Notes: generated by a model from the letters alone, not told the origin. A DNA stretch of 64,000 nucleotides from Branchipolynoe longqiensis (GCA_030323885.1 CM059199.1:41920590-41984589); one strand, 5' to 3'. Shown: positions 32,818 to 42,915, numbered from the stretch's first letter. Numbers and translations are program-made.

Positions 32818-33155
32818 TGACCAGACGTGATGGCTGAATGAGTTAGAGCGTCCGTCTCCCGTGTTGGTAGATCGTGGGGTCGTGGGTTCGAACCCTGGTC
32901 GAGTCAAACCAATGACTTAACAATTTTAACTTGTCGCTTCCTAGCCTAGCGCTCGACATTATTAGGATAGGACAAGGACTGGTGGGCTCAGTGTCAGGAT
33001 AATGTGACTGAGTGGGATATCAGGTCATGGTGCTGGCAGCCTGGTCTTCCAGTTGGGAAGCACTATAAAGTCGCCATGAGTGCGCACTGTCACAAGTCGG
33101 TAGCCGTCCTGATATGACCTTAGATGTTTCTAGGACGTAAAACAACAACAAACAA
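32818..33155 (+). mobile_element. Full-length reference SINE-1, head A, with TSD
   Basis: Perfect 13-bp duplication ATAATTATCTGGA (32,805-32,817; 33,156-33,168) delimits 338 bp. Head: ACGTGATGGCTGAATGAGTT (box A region), box B GGTTCGAACCC. Body: CAATGACTTAACAATTTTAAC, GGATAGGACAAGGACTGG, GATAATGTGACTGAGTGGG, GCACTATAAAGTCGCCATG. Hairpin CGTCCT/AGGACG. Tail TAAAACAACAACAAACAA. Best copy for defining the family. Confidence 0.95.
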
Positions 33156-33168
33156 ATAATTATCTGGA

Positions 33169-34555
33169 AACCGATTATCTATGAAGTGTCCTCAGTTCAT
33201 ATCAAACTGACACTACATACCACTAACTGACACTCTTCCAGTCATCTACTGGTCAAGCCTTCTGCATGTCTTGGTGGCTCCACCTGCCGCTTCCTCCTCG
33301 TCTGCCTCTGCTTCACGCCTCGTACCAATTGCTATGATGCCCAGCTATTTCACTGGATATACACACCGGGTTGTGATGATCAAATTTCACTGAACAAAAG
33401 TAGAGCAGATTGACTTGAGATGTATTCATGCTCTACTTACTGGAGATGCCATTACTCAACGTAGACAGCTAAACTTTACGCCCTCCTGTGGACGCGCCCT
33501 GAACTAACACATACCTGAGCCCTCAAGCTGAAAAACCACATCATGTCCCCCAGTAACCCCTTACACTATAGACAGCGCTAATCGAGGAGATAGGTGGAAG
33601 ATGAATTGGGATAGGGCGTATGTAGGCGGTGGGATGGGGATGGGGATGGGGGAGGTGGAGGGGTGGTGGGCAGGACGGGGGGGGGGGGGGCGGGGAGGTT
33701 CAGATGCCATTTTTGCGCCTTTATCGTTGAACACATTATGGCTATTATTTGACCCTCTGTAACACATAACACAGACATGGATATTGGTTGAAAACATAAC
33801 CTCTGCCTGGCTAACATTTCTAGCCTACCGTTTATTTCCTATGGTCAAAATGTCCACCGGGAGGGATAGCGATAGTGGTGCTCACGCCAGGTTGGCGGTG
33901 TCTCGCAGTGGGTTTGCTTGCCTCCCTGCGCATAAACCCAAGTTTCCCAGGCCACTGCCACCAGCTGATTGGTTGATAGTGGACAACATGCTACGGCCGC
34001 TCCTTTAATAATAATTATTGTATCTATATAAAATGTATTTATATAGCACATAGTCTGATAACAACAAGCCCTCATGTACACCTCACATTACAGCACAGGC
34101 GGAGGTGTAATCAATATATATATATTTATACATACAGACATATATATATATATATATACGAAATGTCCTATTTCATTCACCATGGCAATTTCCTTTCTCC
34201 TAACCATTGAACATTATCAGGTAGTGTAAGTATTGCAATAATGTATTTTACCAGCCACACTGATAAAGCAGAGACATCGTTACCAGGATGAACAATTAAT
34301 TAAACATATTAGGACAGACATTCAGTAACTAAATCATTTATCACGGAACATGAGTTTGAGACACTCGAATGTTGTGTACCAGTTGCCAGACACGATAGAC
34401 TCATCCATTGAGCGCTGACTTTTTGTAGTATTCCAAACCTAGTTTCGAACCTTGGCTGAGTCAAACCAACAAATTCGACTCATCACTCACTACCTAGCGG
34501 GGCCCTCGGTATTACTAGGATCGGGCAAGTTTGAAATGGATCGAAGAAGACCTCA
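33169..34555. other. Unannotated spacer with low-complexity tracts
   Basis: G-rich run at 33,630-33,690 (including 14 G), short (TA)n runs near 34,110-34,160, otherwise no gene. 34,440-34,520 has weak SINE-1 resemblance (GAACCTTGGCTGAGTCAAACC). Confidence 0.4.
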
Positions 34556-34559
34556 CGCT

Positions 34560-34668
34560 CGTGACTGGTGGCGCCACCACCGGTTCTCCCCATCCCTACC
34601 GGACGCGGGAAAGCTCACTGTCACCACAGGATTTATATATATATATATATATATATATACATACATAC

Positions 34669-34711
<43 letters not shown>

Positions 34712-34712
34712 T
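34560..34712. repeat. Dispersed hairpin module with (TA)n
   Basis: GACTGGTGGCGCCACCACCGG, ACCGGACGCGGGAAAGC, then 75 bp of TA-rich microsatellite. Confidence 0.5.
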
Positions 34713-34792
34713 AAGTACAGGATACTAAGCCTAAGGTTATACTTAGTACAACAGACCCATGAATGCAGGTATGTTAAATAGAGGTTTGTTTG

Positions 34793-35480
34793 TTTTGTGT
34801 GTTTGTTGTTTTACGTCCTAACAACATCTAAGGTCATATCAGGAAGGCTACCAACTTCTGACAATGCGCGCTGATGGCAATTGTATAGTGCTGCCCCACT
34901 GGGAGACAACCCAACAGCACATCCACCGATATCCCACACAGTCACATTATCCTGATTCTGTGTTAACCAGTCCATGCTCTATTCTATTAAAGCTGCATAG
35001 TCCGATGAAATATCAAATTTTCAAAACCAAATCAATTAACCAGATTTCATTTGACATATTTAACTTAGATACTGATGCACTTATTAAGCATTTGCTTCTG
35101 CGTAGAAGGCAATACTTTGTCAAGTTAACAGAACCTGTTATTGCAGAAGTCTATGGTGTCCAAGTTTTGGCAAGCTTGCCAAAACTACTTTTCAATATTT
35201 GCACTCAAAATATCTCAAAAGTTGACCATTTAAAATAAAAGTAACTTTGAACTAATGTAAAGTAGATAGTAGTGATCGATCTAATATATTTATCTCAGAA
35301 AAAATACTAAAATTCAAAACCATCAGACTATGCAACTTTAATGTTGAGCGCAAAGCTGGGAAACGACCAGTTTCAATTTTATAAGTCTTTGGTTTGACTG
35401 GACCAGGAATCCATGTCCCGATCTCCCAGAATGGGAGGAGGCCTGCGCTCTACCGATTTGACCACCGAGTACACGGTACT
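34793..35480 (-). mobile_element. SINE-1 copy, head B, split by a TTAA MITE
   Basis: Tail GTGTGTTTGTTGTTTTACG, body to CTATTCTATTAA (34,990), resuming at 35,338 TTAATGTTGAGCGC, then CCCGATCTCCCAG and the head end GAGTACACGGT. The break falls in the SINE's own CTATTAATG motif. Confidence 0.85.
34991..35337 (+). mobile_element. Complete TTAA-target MITE, 347 bp
   Basis: Clean copy flanked by TTAA at 34,987-34,990 and 35,338-35,341. Left TIR AGCTGCATAGTCCGATGAAA, right TIR CATCAGACTATGCAACT. Contains the palindrome TTTTGGCAAGCTTGCCAAAA. Target lies within a SINE-1. Confidence 0.92.
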
Positions 35481-35730
35481 ATCAGGTTGCGGAGATCCTT
35501 TAGTACAACATACCCATGAATGCAGCAATGTTAAGCTGAGGTAGTTTAGTGGGGGAGGTTAATATGGGCGGGGTTACCACCACGGCTCCCTAATGTCATG
35601 CTCTCATACCTGAGCACTGTGTGTTAAATCAGCCAACACAACCAACCACTTGACTACTTTGTCTACCCACTTACCCGACTTACGTCATGGCTAGGACACA
35701 GTGATAAATATGAACGCCGCTAGGTGCAAA

Positions 35731-36119
35731 CAAAGACCCTATACTACTAAGACGGCTCACTCAGCCTGTACTGTGTAATCCAAATGAACAAACCCACCAC
35801 TTGGTGCGCTGGCTGTTCTCTTGGTTAAACAGTTGCTATATTATATGTATACATGTATATATGAATGTGAAAGATGTGTGATGATGGCGATGATGATGAT
35901 GATGATGCTGATGATGATGTGCATTTGTTCATAGCAATTTCATATTGATGTGTATTCATACTTACCTATCTCATGTATAATATAATTGTATGTGTTTACA
36001 TGTGAAACACCAACCAACAGCCTGGCTGATCAAACCCACCACAAGGTGGCACTGCAAAATGTACATTACCATGGGAGAGATAGGGAGTGAGCAGCTGTGT
36101 TAGTATTATAGGGTCTTTG
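35731..36119. mobile_element. 389-bp TIR element with 7-bp TSD
   Basis: TIR CAAAGACCCTATACTACTAA at left, mirror TTAGTATTATAGGGTCTTTG at right. Flanks GTGCAAA (35,724-35,730) and GTGCAAC (36,120-36,126). Inner parts include CCACCACTTGGTGCGCTGGC, (GATGAT)n and TGTTTACATGTGAAACACC. Inverted relative at 41,092. Confidence 0.85.
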
Positions 36120-36168
36120 GTGCAACCGTGGTATGCGACCAGTTAATCCTTTTAGAAGCTCACTACCA

Positions 36169-36830
36169 TTAAAGCTGCACACACGGATGAAAAAAGGTTC
36201 AATGTTGGGCGTCTTACTTCCTGGCAACATCAAAGGTCACATCAAATCGGGTACTGACTTGTGACAGCGCACACACTTGGCGATGTTATAGTGCTGTCCC
36301 ACTGGGAAATCAGGTCTCCACCATCATGACCCAATATCATACTCAGTTGCATTATCCTGACACTGAGCTAATCACTCCTTGCCCTATCCTATTAATGCCA
36401 AGTGGCAAGCTAGGAAGCGACAAGTATCAATTTTGTAAGTCATTGGTTGGACTCGACAAGGGAAATCAACTCCCGATCTCCAGCACGGGAAGCCTGCGCT
36501 CTACCGATTCGGCCACCGCGCTTGGTTCTAATGAAAACATCACGTTGGCGAAACCCACAGATTTCTTTGTCTTGATTGTATCCAACTGATCGACAGTTAG
36601 ATACTGGTTCACTCATTAAACAATGTTTGATGCATAGGCGCAATATGAAGTCAGTTTACTAGAACCTGCCATAAGTGAAGCTGATGGTTTCCAGGATTTC
36701 GGCGTCTAAGCCTAAATTAATTTGACATTCTTTGCTTCAAATAACTCCAAATTTAGCCACTTATATATGATCTAGGTTATTTAAAATTAAAATAAAGTAT
36801 ATACAAAATGGTTAATCAAGACATAATAAT
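36169..36830 (+). mobile_element. Diverged TTAA-family MITE carrying a SINE
   Basis: Left end TTAAAGCTGCACACACGGAT at 36,170. Interior resumes after the SINE with TTAGATACTGGTTCACTC and CTAGAACCTGCCATAAGTG. Right end eroded. Confidence 0.6.
36200..36527 (-). mobile_element. SINE-1 copy, head B, inside a MITE
   Basis: GTTGGGCGTCTTACTTCCTGG tail end, full body, CTCCCGATCTCCAGCACGGG, head end CCACCGCGCTTGG. Reverse nesting order to 34.8-35.5 kb. Confidence 0.85.
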
Positions 36831-36879
36831 TCTTACGTTATGATAGTGGAACAAGTAGTGTTATGATAATGAATAAGTA

Positions 36880-37115
36880 CAGCGAGTATGAGTGCTTCCG
36901 CGCGAGTGGCGATCGAGTCCCAGCCCATGCATGGGGGGGGGGGGGGCGGGGGAGCATGCTGGTACCCACCCCTCCCCCACCCCATCGGGCGGTGATTGGG
37001 TGAAGGACCCAATACAGAGCTTATTACACGCGATAAAAGGTTTATCACTATCCGTATATGAAGTATAACAATGTTTGCGAGTATAAATGCGAGGAAGGGA
37101 ATTATCTATTTTATT
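36880..37115. repeat. Dispersed hairpin module, long form
   Basis: G run, GCATGCTGGTACCCACCCC, GCTTATTACACGCGATAAAA, GGTTTATCACTATCC, ATGAAGTATAACAATGTTTGC, GAGTATAAATGCGAGGAAGG. Shares GGTACCAGCATGC (inverted) with 48.5 kb and the TTTATCRCTATCC part with 27.84 kb. Confidence 0.5.
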
Positions 37116-37129
37116 GTATCGATCGTTGT

Positions 37130-37403
37130 ATACTACCCACTCCACTCGACCTGTAGACCAGAATACAAAAACATAGAATTCAAAATCTCAGAACCAATCA
37201 AGCAGCGAGTGAGGACACACTTTGTCATTGATAGAGCCACAAAAACATGGAATAGGCTTCCATGCAAAGTAATCAAAGCTCCACCATTAAATGCATTGGA
37301 CAACAGAGTTGATACATTTTGGACTCAGTATGGGTATAGTCAGTCCTTTTCACATGAACAGTATAATTATGACAGGTCATATATAGAAAGGCGAAATATA
37401 TAG
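37130..37403 (+). pseudogene. C-terminal tail of a non-LTR retrotransposon RT
   Basis: Frame starting within 37,071-37,403 carries RVRTHFVIDRATKTWNRLPC then KVIKAPPLNALDNRVDTFW. This matches the C-terminal pattern of CR1/L2/Jockey-like ORF2 proteins (phenylalanine-rich strand, WN-LP, APS-NAFK-RLD-HW). Only the last 70 residues or so remain; the polymerase domain is absent. It lies directly upstream of the YR element at 37.5 kb. Confidence 0.6.
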
Positions 37404-37542
37404 AAAGGAGCATAAGTAAGTGGCTAACACAAGGCCCATGAAGTGAACAGCACAGCACACTGTGGCGATAATGGGTTAAATATAGGCGACACTGTTTTAA
37501 ATATACATCAAACAATCATCAGTTATTATGATAGAATAGCCT

Positions 37543-38770
37543 CCTGGTGGAGAGAGTACAAACTAGCACGCTACCCGGTATCCTGGACCTGGTGGAGGAG
37601 GTGGTACGTGTTGGGAGGGGTGCCCTGATATGGTGTGCGGATCTGGCACGTGCTTACAGACAGCTTAGGGCCTGCCCGCTCTCGGTTCCCTTGCTTGGGA
37701 TAAAAATGAAAGGACAAATCTACATGGACATAGCTCTCCCATTTGGTTGCCGTACTTCTGCGATGGCCTGCGCGCGGACCACGAATGCGGTGGTCTACCT
37801 AATGCGGAAGAAAGGTCACCATGCCCTCTGATACCTCGACGACTTTGTCGGGGTCGAGAAAACGGCGCAGACCGCGAGTCGCGCCTACGACGATGTCATC
37901 AGGATAACCGACGAGCTGGGACTGGAGCTGGCTCGATCAAAATGCAACCCACCTTCTACAGAGGTGGAATGGCTTGGATTCAGCATCTCCACCTCGGCCA
38001 TGACAATCGCCATCCCGGAAGAGAAGATGGAAGGGGTTGTGGACGAATGCAAGATCTGGCTGACCAAGAAGATCGCATCCCGAAAAGAAATCCAGAGACT
38101 TGTTGGCAGACTACAGCACATAGCCAAGTGTGTCAGGCCTGCCCGCAGGTTCATGGCTCGCATCCTGGCGGCTCTCCGTGAGACGCCCGTGAGGGGTAAG
38201 CACCCAGTACCGCCCGAACTAAGCATGGACGTCCAATGGTTCATCAGCTTTGCACAGACATGGAACAGGATAGTCCTCCTCCCGGACAGCGAAAAAGTGG
38301 CATGGACAATCGAGTGTGACTCGTCACTACGAGGGGGTGGGGCACTCTCCCCTACACACTACTTTGCTTCCTGCTACTCCAGGGATGTGTTCGGTCGGAA
38401 ATACAACATCGCACAGCTTGAGGCCATAAACCTGGTGGCAGCGGTAAAGAACCTCGCTCCAGATGACCCACACCTCTTCACAATCTACGTCAATACGGAT
38501 AACAGTGCCTCCCAACAGGCGCTGACGTCTGGTGCCGGGCGAGACCCTGTGATTACAGCTTGTGCCAGGGAAATATGGCTCTTCGCCGCTCTCGCCAGCA
38601 CAGAAGTTGTCGTTAAACACAAACACGGGAGCGACATCCCCTTCGCTGACGCACTCAGCAGGATGTCCTTTGACACGGGGGCAAGGGAGACCGTGATCAG
38701 ACATATAGCTCAGCGAGGGCTTAGCTCTATAGTAGTATCCCACGATAACGTACTTACTCAGAATTTATAA
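37543..38770 (+). pseudogene. RT-RNase H of a Ngaro/DIRS-type retroelement
   Basis: One frame from about 37,547 to 38,770, broken once by TGA at 37,829-37,831 immediately before YLDDF (37,832-37,846). RT: ALIWCADLARAYRQL (first catalytic Asp), ALPFGCRTSAMAC, YLDDFVGV, then thumb-like ARSKCNPP..EVEWLGF. RNase H follows: Asp in ECDSSLRGGG (about 38,318), Glu in AQLEAIN, Asp in YVNTDNSA, Asp in FADALSRMSF; all four acidic residues are kept. The N-terminal RT fingers and any gag are missing, so the element is cut at about 37,540. The TGA is a CGA-to-TGA type change. The recombinase gene follows 8 bp downstream in another frame. Confidence 0.88.
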
Positions 38771-38778
38771 CCTGCCCG

Positions 38779-39762
38779 ATGACTCCCCTTTCTGCTCTCT
38801 TGCCAGGTTATAATCTCCATCAACACCGACGTATTACGGCCATGATCGATGCGGGACTGGCAGCAAGCACATGGAGGAACAAAAGGAACCAGGCTGTGAA
38901 CTATCTGCGATACATGAAACATCGTGATAGGAATATATTAGCACCATCTGAATACGAAGTGCTCTTATATCTACTATACCTGTCAGATACTATCCGATCC
39001 CCCGGTGCTATATTGAACTATGTTAGTGGAGCGCGAACCTTTGTCCTCATGCTCGGAGGCCAGGTGACTGCCTTTGACTCTTACTTGGTGTCATTAGCCA
39101 AGAAGGGCATCCGGAACTCTTCCAAACACATCTCGGTGCAGGCTATGCCACTGGTTCCGCGGGACGTGATAAACATAGTGGACTTCTTCAGATACTCTGG
39201 CCCAAACGGCCCGGTCCTAATTGCCTCATTACTGCTGGGTTACTTTACTCTAATCCGCCAGAGCAACCTCCTAACGACGGGTTCAACTAAGGATCCTAAT
39301 CATACCATATGTGCTAAAGACATAACCGTAACTAGTGACGGACTAATCGTAAGGATTCGATCATCAAAAACTAAGTCAGCAGCCACAGTGCCGCTGGACA
39401 TCCTTGTACCGGTGGTGTCTCACTCCAAGTACTGCCCAGTTCGGGCCTGGACTAAATACTACGCAGATACACGCCCGGCCCTGAGCGGCCCGGCCTTCGT
39501 TACTACGGATGGGTCACCCCTTCGCCCAAAAGCCCTACTCGACACGATGAGACTTGCCCTGTCAGTGGTGGGCCACAAGGCGCCAGACGCCATTACGCTA
39601 CATAGCCTCAGGAGAGGTGGAGCACAAGCATGTGCCCGACTCGGGGTGCTGCTTGAGGACATAAAGCAGCTTGGCTCGTGGACGTCGTCGGCAGTGCACA
39701 CATATGTGCCTAAAACATTGATATCTAAAGCGTCCAAAAAGCTTTCCTCATTATTTGGTTAA
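38779..39762 (+). CDS. Tyrosine recombinase of a Ngaro/DIRS-type retroelement, intact
   Basis: 327 aa, uninterrupted. N-terminal SAM-like core-binding domain (residues about 15-115: STWRNKRNQAVNYL, YVSGARTFVLML). Catalytic domain with the full set: R160 (FTLIRQSNLL), K197 (RSSKTKS), H275 and R278 (LHSLRRGGA), W301 (LGSWTSS) and Y309 (VHTYV). In this retroelement order the enzyme integrates a circular DNA intermediate by recombination rather than by DDE integrase. The ATG at 38,779 is the first in frame; an earlier start is blocked by the upstream stop. The stop codon lies within direct repeat B1. The gene is intact although the RT next to it is not, so it could still supply recombinase in trans if expressed. 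No promoter of its own is visible. Confidence 0.92.
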   Translation: MTPLSALLPGYNLHQHRRITAMIDAGLAASTWRNKRNQAVNYLRYMKHRDRNILAPSEYEVLLYLLYLSDTIRSPGAILNYVSGARTFVLMLGGQVTAFDSYLVSLAKKGIRNSSKHISVQAMPLVPRDVINIVDFFRYSGPNGPVLIASLLLGYFTLIRQSNLLTTGSTKDPNHTICAKDITVTSDGLIVRIRSSKTKSAATVPLDILVPVVSHSKYCPVRAWTKYYADTRPALSGPAFVTTDGSPLRPKALLDTMRLALSVVGHKAPDAITLHSLRRGGAQACARLGVLLEDIKQLGSWTSSAVHTYVPKTLISKASKKLSSLFG

Positions 39763-39922
39763 AAGCTTGTTGACCTCTTTGTGCATAACTCATTGATTAC
39801 CTCACTGTGCTTATTCTACGGAACTTAATTGTGCTTACTAAAATTGACATGTGCTTACTACTTGACTCATTATCGAAGAAAAATAAATCCAACTTTAAAC
39901 TCATATGCGGTGTCGGTGTCTA
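39757..39922 (+). repeat. Split direct repeat B1 (166 bp)
   Basis: Begins GGTTAAAAGCTTGTTGACC over the recombinase stop and ends GGTGTCGGTGTCTA. Carries AATAAA (about 39,882). Essentially identical over 166 bp to 40,275-40,440. Confidence 0.95.
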
Positions 39923-40274
39923 GTTGTTCGTGATGCTCAGCAACACGGGTAATTTGGCATTCGATCACCGCCATAGCTCTACAGCCTTAAGCATAATACA
40001 GGTGCTGCCACCTAGCCACTTTCGCCGGTGGTTCTTTCTGACTTTTACGCCAGCGCCGTCTGGTTTCTTCTTTGATACGTAAATACTTCGAGAATGCTGG
40101 CTCTGCCTGTCCGACCTGCCCTCTGCAGTCGTTAGCTCGAACTAGCGGACTAACTGGCTATATAAGGCCCGTCTCAGCGGCAGAGAGCTCACTTCGACAC
40201 GGCCACAGGAGGACACTGGCTGGCTCTGAACTGCCATCCCGCCCACCCCTGCTAAAAGACTATATAGGGCATAG
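39923..40274 (+). repeat. Split direct repeat A2 (352 bp), promoter-bearing
   Basis: Lies between B1 and B2, the position of A2 in the A1-ORFs-B1-A2-B2 layout of Ngaro/PAT elements. More CpG-rich than its surroundings. The matching A1 would be at the lost left end. Contains the TATA box listed below. Confidence 0.8.
40160..40167 (+). promoter_or_regulatory. TATA box in repeat A2
   Basis: TATATAAG followed about 25 bp later by a CAGCGGCAGAGAGCTCACTT initiation-like region. A1 should carry the same promoter at the left end of a complete element, where it would drive the genomic RNA. Confidence 0.5.
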
Positions 40275-40440
40275 GGTTAAAAGCTTGTTGACCTCTTTGT
40301 GCATAACTCATTGATTACCTCACTGTGCTTATTCTACGGAACTTAATTGTGCTTACTAAAATTGACATGTGCTTACTACTTGACTCATTATCGAAGAAAA
40401 ATAAATCCAACTTTAAACTCATATGCGGTGTCGGTGTCTA
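40275..40440 (+). repeat. Split direct repeat B2 (166 bp), right end of element
   Basis: Same sequence and length as B1. The element ends at GGTGTCTA, 40,440, and is followed by unrelated ATTACACAAAG. Confidence 0.95.
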
Positions 40441-40613
40441 ATTACACAAAGAAACCTGCTACGTATCCATCACCCGAATTTCCACTCGCCTACACCGGAC
40501 GTGGTGGCCGTATCTGGAGAGCACAAACTTCCCTTGCGGAAGGTCGGGAGTTTGAATCCAAGCCAAGGCAAACCAATAACTTATCAAATTGACACTTCTC
40601 ACTATCTAGCCTG

Positions 40614-41642
40614 GCGCTTCCCAGCTGACACATAATGTTATGTAATGTCAGGCTAGCATTAGTATTTGGTTATGGTACATAATAGCATCACACTAACATT
40701 ATACTGACGCTATGCCATGTATTGTAATGTTATAACATCATAGCAACGTTACACTGATGTTATGACATGTATTGTAATGTTTTGGGGTATATTGTGACTG
40801 AGACAGAGGGTAGCCATCTTGGAAGAGACTGTAAAGACATATGAGATATAAAGTATACCCAAACCTGATCCAACTTAATCTAGTTGATATTGGTGCGATC
40901 TTCACTACAAATTTGGCAAAGAAGATGATCTGGGCCAACCATCTTATGACCATTTAATGGGAAACTAACCTGCCTTAAATTAAGTGACATTCAAGAAAAG
41001 TATTTTAAGTGAACCAACTTACACATAAGGAGGGGCCACTGCAGGGCAACCACAATCAAGGATCACAGTAAGTACCCAGTAAAAACATTGTCAAAGACCC
41101 TATAATACTAAGATGGCTCACTTCCTATCTCTCCCATGGTAATGTCAATTTTGCAGTGCGACCTTGTGGTGGGTTTGATCAGCCCGGCTGCTGGTTGGTG
41201 TTTCACATGTAAACACATACAATTATATTATACATGACATAGGTAAGTATGAATACACATCAATATGAAATTGCTATGAACAAATACACATCATCATCAG
41301 CATCAACATCAGCATTGCCATCATCACACATCTTTCACATTCATATATACATTTATACATATAATATAGCACCTGTTTAACCAAGAGAACAGCCAGCACA
41401 CCAAGTGGTGGGTTTGATCATTTTGATTACACAGTACATGCTGAGTGAGCTGTCTTAGTATTATAGGGTCTTTGACATTGTTTAGCATTGTATATCTGAT
41501 ACTCAGGGCAATATGGCTATGAATCTTCCATTATCACATTTAACATGCAATATTATATGAAAACATTACAATGATGTTAAAAAACGTCTTTAAAACGTTA
41601 TAAAATAATGGTATATAACGTGTTTTACTCCATACAAAATAA
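40614..41642 (-). mobile_element. AACGTTATA-type element, itself interrupted
   Basis: Starts TTCCCAGCTGACACATAATG; right part (CTCAGGGCAATATGGCTATG, AAAACGTTATAAAATAATGG) is the inverted counterpart of 30,190-30,445. A 384-bp TIR element sits inside at 41,092-41,475. Confidence 0.6.
41092..41475. mobile_element. 384-bp TIR element with perfect 7-bp TSD
   Basis: TIR CAAAGACCCTATAATACTAA with mirror at right; flanks ACATTGT on both sides (41,085-41,091; 41,476-41,482). Inverted relative of 35,731-36,119. Confidence 0.9.
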
Positions 41643-42024
41643 GCGGGGCAGCATTATAAACTCGGGATATGTGTGCACTGGCACAAGTCGGTACCGATCC
41701 TGATATGACCTTAGATGTTGCTAGGACGTAAAACAACAACAACAAAACAAACAAACCTCTAGAACAGTGTGTGCGTGAGGGAAGGAATGGCTGGTATAAA
41801 TAAAACAATGGTGGACTGTGGGGTGGCACTGTGAATTGAGTCAATTAATCAACGATTGGAGATTAGGAAACATTGAAGGCGCCTTGATAATACTTAATAG
41901 GGTGAGTTACTTCAGCCACTCGGTGGTTGGGAACCATTTGAATAGGCCACTGATTGGTTGCCTCATCCTCGGGATAATTTCACTGAGTGGGATAGTTGAT
42001 CTTAGTTTAAGTCGCAACTTCCAA

Positions 42025-42915
42025 CCTTCAGCATGGGAAGCCTGCTCCCGACCTTCTGCACAGGAAGCCTGCTCCTGACCTTCCACACGGGAAGCCTACT
42101 CCCGACCTTCCACACGGGAAGCCTGCTCCCGACCTTCCACACGGGAAGCCTGCTCCCGACCTTCCACACGGGAAGCCTGCTCCCGACCTTCCACACGGGA
42201 AGCCTGCTCCCGACCTTCCACACGGGAAGCCTGCTCCCGACCTTCCACACGGGAAGCCTGCTCCCGACCTTCCACATGGGAAGCCTGCTCCCGACCTTCC
42301 ACACGGGAAGCCTGCTCCTGACCTTCCACACGGGAAGCCTGTTCCCGACCTTCCACACAGGAAGCATAGTCCCGACCTTCCACACGGGAAGCCTGCTCCC
42401 GACCTTCCACATGGGAAGCCTGCTCCCGACCTTCTGCACTGGAAGCATGTTCCCGACCTTCCACATGTGAAGCATGCTCCCAACCTTCCACATGGGAAGT
42501 CTGCTCCCGACCTTCCACATGTGAAGTGTGCTCCTGACTTTCAGCACAGGTAACCTGATCCCGACCTTCTACACTGGAAGCCTGCTCCCGACCTTCCACA
42601 CGGGAAGCTGACTCCCGACCTTCCACATGTGAAGCATGCTCCCAACCTTCCACATGGGAAGCATCCTGCCGACCTTCCACATGTGAAGTGTGCTCCCAAC
42701 TTTCAGCACAGGTAACCTGATCCCGACCTTCTACACTGGAAGCCTGTTCCCGACCTTCCACACGGGAATCATGCTCCCAACCTTCCACACTGGAAGCTTG
42801 CTTTCGACCTTCAGCACAGGTAGCCTGAATACTGGAAGCCTGCTCCTGACCTTCCTCACAGGTAGCCTGCTCCAGACCTTCCACACTGGAAGCTTGCTTT
42901 TGACCTTCAGGGGCT
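42025..42915 (-). repeat. 27-bp minisatellite derived from SINE-1 head
   Basis: About 33 units. On the minus strand the unit starts CAGGCTTCCCGTGTGGAAGG and ends TCGGGAG. The first 20-odd bases and the end are contiguous in SINE-1 head B (anticodon-arm region; compare 2,885-2,915 and 36,468-36,500), differing at about one base. Units toward the right edge are more diverged. 27 is divisible by three, so a 308-aa minus-strand frame (42,096-43,022) and others stay open; they are judged non-coding. Confidence 0.92.

Larger units (their letters stand above)
40495..41755 (+). mobile_element. SINE-1 copy, head B, split by a 1-kb nest
   Basis: Head CACCGGACGTGGTGGCCG and proximal body to GCCTGGCGCTTCC (about 40,616). 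Resumes at about 41,643 GCGGGGCAGCATTATAAAC to the tail AAAACAACAACAACAAAAC. Confidence 0.7.

Noticed and set aside
32818..32900. tRNA gene-like structure with A and B boxes
   Set aside because: It is the head of a SINE with target duplications, present in dozens of diverged copies; not a stand-alone tRNA gene.
33110..33155. Hammerhead ribozyme in the SINE 3' end (CCTGATATGA ... GGACGTAAAAC)
   Set aside because: Has a loosely similar look, but the CTGATGA and GAAA cores are not present; a plain hairpin explains it.
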